A stretch of 64,000 nt of DNA from Mactromeris polynyma (lineage: Eukaryota > Mollusca > Bivalvia > Venerida > Mactridae), in assembly GCA_032209605.1 (NCBI GenBank), contig JASFXZ010000032.1:8867722-8931721 (forward strand). Direction: 5' to 3'. The notes beneath the pieces were generated by a model. It did not search any database, was not told the DNA's origin, and was given only the letters and a program-made list of their open reading frames with translations. The stretch's first letter is position 1. Each line of letters opens with the position of its first letter. Positions 58,647-64,000 of the stretch are shown here, in pieces. Both the position numbers and the translations under genes were made by a program.

Positions 58647-61457
58647 CTGAAATTATAGATGAGCAGAATTGATAATATCGGCTTTGTTTTACCCCTGACC
58701 AGTCCAAGGCGTCACGTCCAATTTAGTCAATCATTTACGTACGTGTACGTGTATGAGTACATGTGACGTATGTCCTTTCTGCAATGACATTTTGTGTACA
58801 TATTCTTTGTCTCTGTCTTGGTGCACTTCATGTTTTGTATTTCTTCCTCGAATTCTTCTTTCAGTTATGATTAAAGACATTGCTCAGAATTATAATAGCA
58901 CTATGTTATAGTTGCAAATATCCCGTATTTAATACAACCATAACAAGTGGAGCAAAATCTTCAAACTAGCGTTCCTATAAAATTGCAATATATTTGTAAC
59001 TGTTCCACGTAGTATGTTATAACTTTCCTGTTACACACACTCACACAAGTTATAGTTAAATTGCTGTTATCAGCAATGTTTTGTTGACTGGGAACGTCTG
59101 ATAATTTTGATAAATATTTCCTCATCTGGCAGTATATTGTGTCTTGTGAAATGTTTTATCAAAGTTTAATGAGCCAGTGTATAGTGTTGTCCGTGTTACT
59201 CTTCAGCTGGCTGTTCATGTTTCTTCAATAAATCCCAATTCGTGTAGGTGCTTGTGACTTTTGAAAACATGTTTTACAATGCTTTCATTTTGTTGTACTT
59301 GGTATGCGAGTTTCCCAGAAAGTCTGTTTATTTATTTATTATTTGAAACATATAAAATTAACGGTAACACATAAATATAAAATCTGCTTACGTTTAGATA
59401 CGCTGTGTCTGACTCGTGTAAGACTGAGATCGGTTACGTTTCCATGGCAACGGAGTGCGTCCTTCAGTTCGAAATGCAAGTTTCGCAATATGACCAGTCC
59501 TGTCACAAAATCACTTCTTCCATTTTCCCTCAATGCATTGATGACACATGTAGTAAATTGCTGTAATATTGCAAACAGATGCCTCAATTCATTGATGACA
59601 CATGTAGTAAATTGCTGTAATATTGCAAACAGATGCCTCAATGCATTGATGACACATGTAGTAAATTGCTGTAATATTGCAAACAGATGCCTCAATTCAT
59701 TGATGACACATGTAGTAAATTGCTGTAATATTGCAAACAGATGCCTCAATTCATTGATGACACATGTAGTAAATTGCTGTAATATTGCAAACAGATGCCT
59801 CAATTCATTGATGACACATGTAGTAAATTGCTGTAATATTGCAAACAGATGCCTCAATTCATTGATGACACATGTAGTAAATTGCTGTAATATTGCAAAC
59901 AGATGCCTCAATTCATTGATGACACATGTAGTAAATTGCTGTAATATTGCAAACAGATGCCTCACATTATCCCTCAATGCATTGATGACACATGTAGTAA
60001 ATTGCTGTAATATTGCAAACAGATGCCTCAATGCATTGATGACACATGTAGTAAATTGCTGTAATATTGCAAACAGATGCCTCACATTTTCCCTCAATGC
60101 ATTGTTGACACATGTAGTAAATTGCTGTAATATTGCAAACAGATGCCTCACATTTTCCCTCAATGCATTGATGACACATGTAGTAAATTGCTGTAATATT
60201 GCAAACAGATGCCTCACATTTTCCCTCAATGCATTGATGACACATGTAGTAAATTGCTGTAATATTGCAAACAGATGCCTCACATTTTCACTCAATGCAT
60301 TGATGACACATGTAGTAAATTGCTGTAATATTGCAAACAGATGCCTCACATTTTCGTAAACTATGATATGTACATATACAACTATTAGTGTGTTCTTCGA
60401 AACATATCAGTATCACTCTTTGGTACATTCTGATATGACTAGTTTGTGTGTAATGTAAACATAAGTATGTAATAGCAGAAGTGTTGAAAAATGGTTTTAA
60501 AATTTGACATTTTATCTGACCATATTGAGGAAAAATCGTTCATTTTTTTCATGTTTCATTCGTACAAAACATCCATCTATATGAAGCAGAATAAAGCATT
60601 AGTCTGATATAAAGTATCTGTATTGTTACATGTTGTTGGATAAATAAGTATTAGTCTCCTTAACCGCTTTGTTTCTATATAGTGGGCACTTTTAATCAGA
60701 GAGATACATGAACACCACAAAGACACAAAAAGACGACTTTACAAATGCGATATAGGTTATACAGAAATATAAAACGCAACCCTACCTGTATATCTTGACA
60801 ATGGTTTGAACTATTTCGTAAAATTTGTAGTAATAAATGTGACGAACACCTGAGTATGGACAACGCTTGACATTGACCTGGAACAGACAATAAATTGTAA
60901 GAATTATCACGCCACGCGTCATGTTGTTAAATCTTGATATGTTTTCTCGGAGCACAAATCTACTAATGGTGTCACTATGCCTTATATGTCACGAAATTCA
61001 TACATTTAGAATAGCGATAAAATGCATCATTAACTCGTATATGGCATACTAAAATGTTTCATATGGGTTTTGGTTAAACGAAATTGGAAACAATAATATA
61101 TCACAGGCAGCAGAAATAGACTAACTATTTGAGTTATCATTGCATTTTATGAAAGTAGAAGGAAATAACATCTGAAATACTGGTAATAATGTAGATGTAT
61201 AGTACACACAAATACATAGAAAACATCTTACACTCACGTCATATTTTACTAGGAAGTTTGAGTAAGGACTATTTATTAAAAAAAAAATATTTTGCCATCA
61301 AATTAAGGTACCGTAATTAGGTATACCAAACTCACCGTTTGTATCCTCAAGTTCCGTTTCTAGAACAGTGTAGTTATGGTTACTGCTTGGCCTTTCATAC
61401 GGAGAATGTATCTGTGTATTTTGTGTATGGACTGGCTTGGGAGACGAAGTGTGTGGT
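58381..61457 (-). CDS. Cysteine-rich two-module protein, last four exons (N-terminus not found)
   Basis: The minus-strand model joins 61457-61336, 60877-60786, 59560-59392 and 58646-58381 with compatible phases (2-1-0-1) and consensus splice sites. It gives about 215 C-terminal residues. Two modules share the spacing C-x6/7-C-x15-C-x8-C: module 1 begins QCQALSILRC and spans exons 2-3; module 2 begins CTEGILNC in the last exon. The exact agreement of x15 and x8 supports the exon 2/3 junction independently of the splice signals. N-glycosylation sequons (NSS, NVT) and odd cysteine content suggest a secreted or extracellular protein, an inference since no signal peptide is in view. I do not recognise the family; the pattern is distantly reminiscent of DUF19-like Cys modules. 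The 3' splice site of exon 3 lies inside a 14-copy minisatellite. Confidence 0.65.
58647..59391 (-). other. Intron of the cysteine-rich gene
   Basis: Phase 1 intron, donor C|GTAAGC at 59391. No internal feature recognised. Confidence 0.5.
59392..59560 (-). CDS. Cysteine-rich gene, third exon from the end: rest of module 1
   Basis: Begins CAATTTACTACATGTGTCAT directly after GCAATATTACAG and reads QFTTCVINALRENGRSDFVT, then LVILRNLHFELKDALRCHGN and onward to SVSK. Phase 0 in, 1 out. The first 11-12 codons and the acceptor lie within the last unit of the 54-bp array; the rest is unique sequence. Upstream in-array acceptors would extend the exon in frame. Confidence 0.6.
59526..60357. repeat. 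54/66-bp minisatellite, 14 copies, duplicating an intron-exon junction
   Basis: Units of 54 bp contain TTGATGACACATGTAGTAAA and TTGCTGTAATATTGCAAACA; some have a 12-bp addition (CATTTTCCCTCA, 66 bp). On the minus strand every unit carries GCAATATTACAG followed by the first codons (QFTTCVINAL) of the exon at 59560-59392. All units are multiples of three, so the minus frame is open across the whole array (to 60349). Confidence 0.95.
60358..60785 (-). other. Intron of the cysteine-rich gene (outer part)
   Basis: AT-rich, begins at the donor CAG|GTAGGG (60785). No other feature. Confidence 0.5.
60786..60877 (-). CDS. Cysteine-rich gene exon: first half of module 1
   Basis: The acceptor is TATTGTCTGTTCCAG; the exon reads QCQALSILRCSSHLLLQILR then NSSNHCQDIQ and ends CAG|GTAGGG. 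92 bp, phase 1 in, 0 out. A sequon (NSS) is present. Confidence 0.65.
60878..61335 (-). other. Intron of the cysteine-rich gene
   Basis: 458 bp, phase 1, donor AACG|GTGAGT. Nothing else seen. Confidence 0.5.
61336..61457 (-). CDS. Cysteine-rich gene exon: Pro/Ser/Thr-rich linker
   Basis: The acceptor is TTTTCTGTTTCAG and the donor AACG|GTGAGT, both strong. 122 bp, phase 2 in, 1 out; reads PHTSSPKPVHTQNTQIHSPY then a hydrophilic stretch to LEDTN. There are no cysteines. Its upstream partner exon was not found. Confidence 0.6.
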
Positions 61458-61548
61458 CTGAAACAGAAAACTAATTATTTACCAATCAAACAAAGGAATA
61501 CATGTTTTTATAATCTGCAAAACAATTCCTAAATCTCCATTCCCATTG

Positions 61549-62455
61549 ATGTTTGCCGTTTCACCTACTCAACTCTTAGTGTTTTGTGTGCTGGTGTTTG
61601 CCGTTTGTTCTCCTCAACTCTCAGGGTTTTGTGTGCTGGTGTTTGCCGTTTCTTCTCCTCAACTCTCAGTGTTTTGTGTGCTGGTGTTTGCCGTTTGTTC
61701 TCCTCAACTCTTAGTGTTTTGTGTGCTGGTGTTTGCCGTTTCTTCTCCTCAACTCTCAGTGTTTTGTGTGCTGGTGTTTGCCGTTTCTTCTCCTCAACTC
61801 TTAGTGTTTTGTGTGCTGGTGTTTGCCGTTTCTTCTCCTCAACTCTTAGTGTTTTGTGTGCTGGTGTTTGCCGTTTGTTCTCCTCAACTCTCAGTGTTTT
61901 GTGTGCTGGTGTTTGCCGTTTCTTCTCCTCAACTCTTAGTGTTTTGTGTGCTGGTGTTTGCCGTTTGTTCTCCTCAACTCTCAGTGTTTTGTGTGCTGGT
62001 GTTTGCCGTTTCTTCTCCTCAACTCTCAGTTTTGTGTGTGCTGGTGTGTGTCGTTTCTCCTCTTCAACTCTCAGTTTTTTGTGTGCTGGTGTTTGCCGTT
62101 TCTTCTCCTCAACTCTTAGTGTTTTGTGTGCTGGTGTTTGCCGTTTCTTCTCCTCAACTCTCAGTGTTTTGTGTGCTGGTGTTTGCCGTTTCTTCTCCTC
62201 AACTCTCAGTGTTTTGTGTGCTGGTGTTTGTCGTTTCTTCTCCTCAACTCTTAGTGTTTTGTGTGCTGGTGTTTGCCGTTTCTTCTCCTCAACTCTCAGT
62301 GTTTTGTGTGCTGGTGTTTGCCGTTTCTTCTCCTCAACTCTCAGTGTTTTGTGTGCTGGTGTTTGCCGTTTCTTCTCCTCAACTCTAAGTGTTTTGTGTG
62401 CTGGTGTTTGCCGTTTCTTCTCCTCTACTCTCAGTGTTTTGTGTGCTAGTATTTC
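61549..62455. repeat. 45-bp minisatellite, 20 copies
   Basis: Units of 45 bp, GTGTTTTGTGTGCTGGTGTT then TGCCGTTTCTTCTCCTCAAC TCTCA. Variants TTCTTC/TTGTTC and TCTCAG/TCTTAG. Frames of 280 and 305 codons are artefacts of the 15-codon unit. It begins about 90 bp upstream (in gene sense) of the exon at 61457. Confidence 0.95.
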
Positions 62456-62802
62456 TTTGGGATGTGTTATAAATATAAATATAATATCAGCTTCAGGCTA
62501 GATTGGTATGACAAGAAAACATAGATCCTGACAATTTGCTATTACTGTTAATATAATGTGTATTTGTATGAAGCGGGTGTGTTGTTACACCGATTCCGTA
62601 CACCGTATGTGAATATAATTGCTACCCTGTACTTTGTTGGAGCAAATACCGCAGGCATGTTATTAAAAACATTCGTTGGTTACAAGGTTATATTTCTGCC
62701 AATATTACGTGTTGTTTGTAAAGAGAGACTGTTATTATAACCATGAAGACCGTATAAGCATGTCAATGTAATTGCCACACTGTAATTTCGTGCAGCGAAA
62801 CC
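62456..62802. other. Non-coding spacer
   Basis: Nothing recognised. Confidence 0.4.
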
Positions 62803-63128
62803 CGCGAGGCAAGTGTAAAAGATTGTATGAGTATTACCGTTGCGTATTTGGAATCATCCCATTGCTCCGCGAGGCAAGTGTAAAAGATTGTATGAGTATT
62901 ACCGTTGCGTATTTGGAATCATCCCATTGCTCCGCGAGGCAAGTGTAAAAGATTGTATGAGTATTACCGTTGCGTATTTGGAATCATCCCATTGCTCCGC
63001 GAGGCAAGTGTAAAAGATTGTATGAGTATTACCGTTGCGTATTTGGAATCATCCCATTGCTCCGCGAGGCAAGTGTAAAAGATTGTATGAGTATTACCGT
63101 TGCGTATTTGGAACCATCCCATTGCTCC
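62803..63128. repeat. 65-bp tandem repeat, 5 copies
   Basis: Units of 65 bp, GCGAGGCAAGTGTAAAAGAT then TGTATGAGTATTACCGTTGC; identical except one base in the last unit (AACCATCC). Confidence 0.95.
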
Positions 63129-63535
63129 GTACTTGGTATATAACATACTATTAGTTTGGTTAAAATGTCGTTCAAATTTATTATCCAGCGAAATCGGCCA
63201 TTGTAAATAGTAGGTATCGTGAAGCAAGAGATAATTATGCTGTCCAAAATGTCTGGAAAAAAGATATGACCACTTAGATTGGTAATTTATATACTTCGTA
63301 TTTAGACGTCTATTTCTTCTATCGTGTTATTCTAGAAGTGTTTAGGAAATTTTCCGATGCGATCTATTTATTTTTGTGTGAAATATTCGACAACTATGAA
63401 ATACTGCTAATCAAACACATGGAACTTATATATTTTATATATACTTACATTTGCCTTTGTAATTTCGAATGACTGATATAATTTTTATTTTCTGTGACTT
63501 AGTTAAAAAAACATCTATCATACTTTGTATTCATT
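63129..63535. other. Non-coding stretch
   Basis: A consensus minus-strand donor (AAT|GTAAGT) near 63445 could end an upstream exon of the cysteine-rich gene, but no clear coding exon precedes it. Confidence 0.3.
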
Positions 63536-63539
63536 ATCA

Positions 63540-63615
63540 GTGGAGTCAAAGTGGTCGAGGGGTAGAGCGCCTGACTCCTGATCCGAAGGTCGTTGGTTCG
63601 AATCCTGCCTTGAGC
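63540..63615 (+). ncRNA. tRNA-Arg-like sequence (pseudo-tRNA or SINE head)
   Basis: A box TGGTCGAGGGG, loop CTCCTGA (anticodon would be CCT, Arg) and a perfect B box GGTTCGAATCC at tRNA spacing. The anticodon and T stems have mismatches and the acceptor ends do not pair, so it is more likely a SINE head or pseudo-tRNA than a working gene. Confidence 0.45.
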
Positions 63616-63657
63616 GAGATTGAACAGCCAATTTCACAATCCCTGAATAAGGCGCGA

Positions 63658-63875
63658 GTACTGATTGGTTACCCAGGAGTACTGATTGGTTACCCAGGAG
63701 TACTGATTGGTTACCCAGGAGTACTGATTGGTTACCCAGGAGTACTGATTGGTTACCCAGGAGTCAGTTATCGAGTACTGATTGGTTACACAGGAGTCAG
63801 TTATCGAGTACTGATTGGTTACACAGGAGTCAGTTATCGAGTACTGATTGGTTACCCAGGAGTCAGTTATCGAGT
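63658..63875. repeat. 21/33-bp minisatellite downstream of the tRNA-like head
   Basis: Five 21-bp units (GTACTGATTGGTTACCCAGG A) are followed by four 33-bp units that add GTCAGTTATCGA. The longer unit has spread on its own within the array. Confidence 0.9.
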
Positions 63876-64000
63876 GTGATTATTGTAAGTTGTAATAACT
63901 TGTTTCACAATCGATATAAAGTGAATTCAATTAAACTTTTAAGTCAGTCTTCCCTGCACTAAACCTTTCCCATGTTGAACCCCTTTCCTGTTCGTTTTGT

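Noticed and set aside
59304..60359. 351-codon plus-strand frame across the 54-bp array
   Set aside because: The minus strand carries the spliced gene; the plus frame is a mirror of the array and its left extension shows no domain.
61546..62501. 280- and 305-codon hydrophobic, Cys-rich frames resembling a membrane or secreted repeat protein
   Set aside because: Artefact of a 45-bp minisatellite; frames start and end in or at the array.
63965..64000. The last bases (CCTTTCCTGTTCGTTTTGT) resemble the 25-bp unit at the start of the window
   Set aside because: Only one partial, imperfect match; it could be coincidence and does not establish a circular or repeated join.

Overview
This window looks like a stretch of a molluscan genome, probably a bivalve or gastropod. 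It is AT-rich eukaryotic DNA with GT-AG introns, small scattered exons, non-LTR and DDE transposon fossils, tRNA-derived heads and foldback elements of a kind common in molluscs. IAP genes, a family expanded in molluscs, are also present. The organism is inferred from style and content; no single marker fixes the species. I find no bacterial operons, CRISPR arrays or rRNA genes.

The dominant feature is minisatellite DNA. About 27 separate tandem arrays with units of 19-92 bp together fill roughly 28-29 kb of the 64 kb, about 45%. Many units are multiples of three, so the arrays create long open frames on one or both strands that I do not regard as genes.

The genic content is split over many exons. 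(1) At 406-490 lies the last coding exon of a plus-strand gene that enters from outside the window; its poly(A) signal is at 1071. (2) Two tandem plus-strand genes encode short inhibitor-of-apoptosis proteins with one BIR domain, a UBA-like region and a C-terminal RING finger. IAP-A lies at 5373-8182 (234 aa) and IAP-B at 13099-18635 (232 aa). Each has five coding exons with identical intron phases. A LINE fossil, MITE-like elements and a large foldback lie between them. (3) At 58381-61457 on the minus strand are the last four exons of an unrecognised, probably secreted, cysteine-rich protein built from two copies of a four-cysteine module. (4) Three dispersed copies of a caspase-like coding fragment lie near 4.5, 6.9 and 45.3 kb. 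(5) A dead DDE-type transposase lies at 54.06-55.19 kb on the minus strand.

The most interesting theme is where minisatellites come from. For several arrays the parental sequence can be identified inside the window. The 54-bp array duplicates a real intron-exon junction, giving 14 in-frame copies of a 3' splice site. The 59-bp array is an amplified piece of transposase coding sequence. The 45-bp array at 44 kb amplifies part of a dispersed element that survives unamplified at 4.6 kb. The 62-bp array at 32 kb has an unamplified sister locus at 49.3 kb. The 92-bp array repeats the tail of a dispersed repeat. The introns that split the BIR domain in the two IAP genes carry unrelated minisatellites. 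A 51-copy array in IAP-B intron 2 places a perfect GTAAGT 5' splice motif in nearly every unit.

The IAPs and the caspase-like fragments belong to the same pathway by family knowledge: IAPs bind and ubiquitinate caspases and signalling kinases. Their co-location may still be chance. All gene models here come from reading splice sites and frames by eye, without transcript support.
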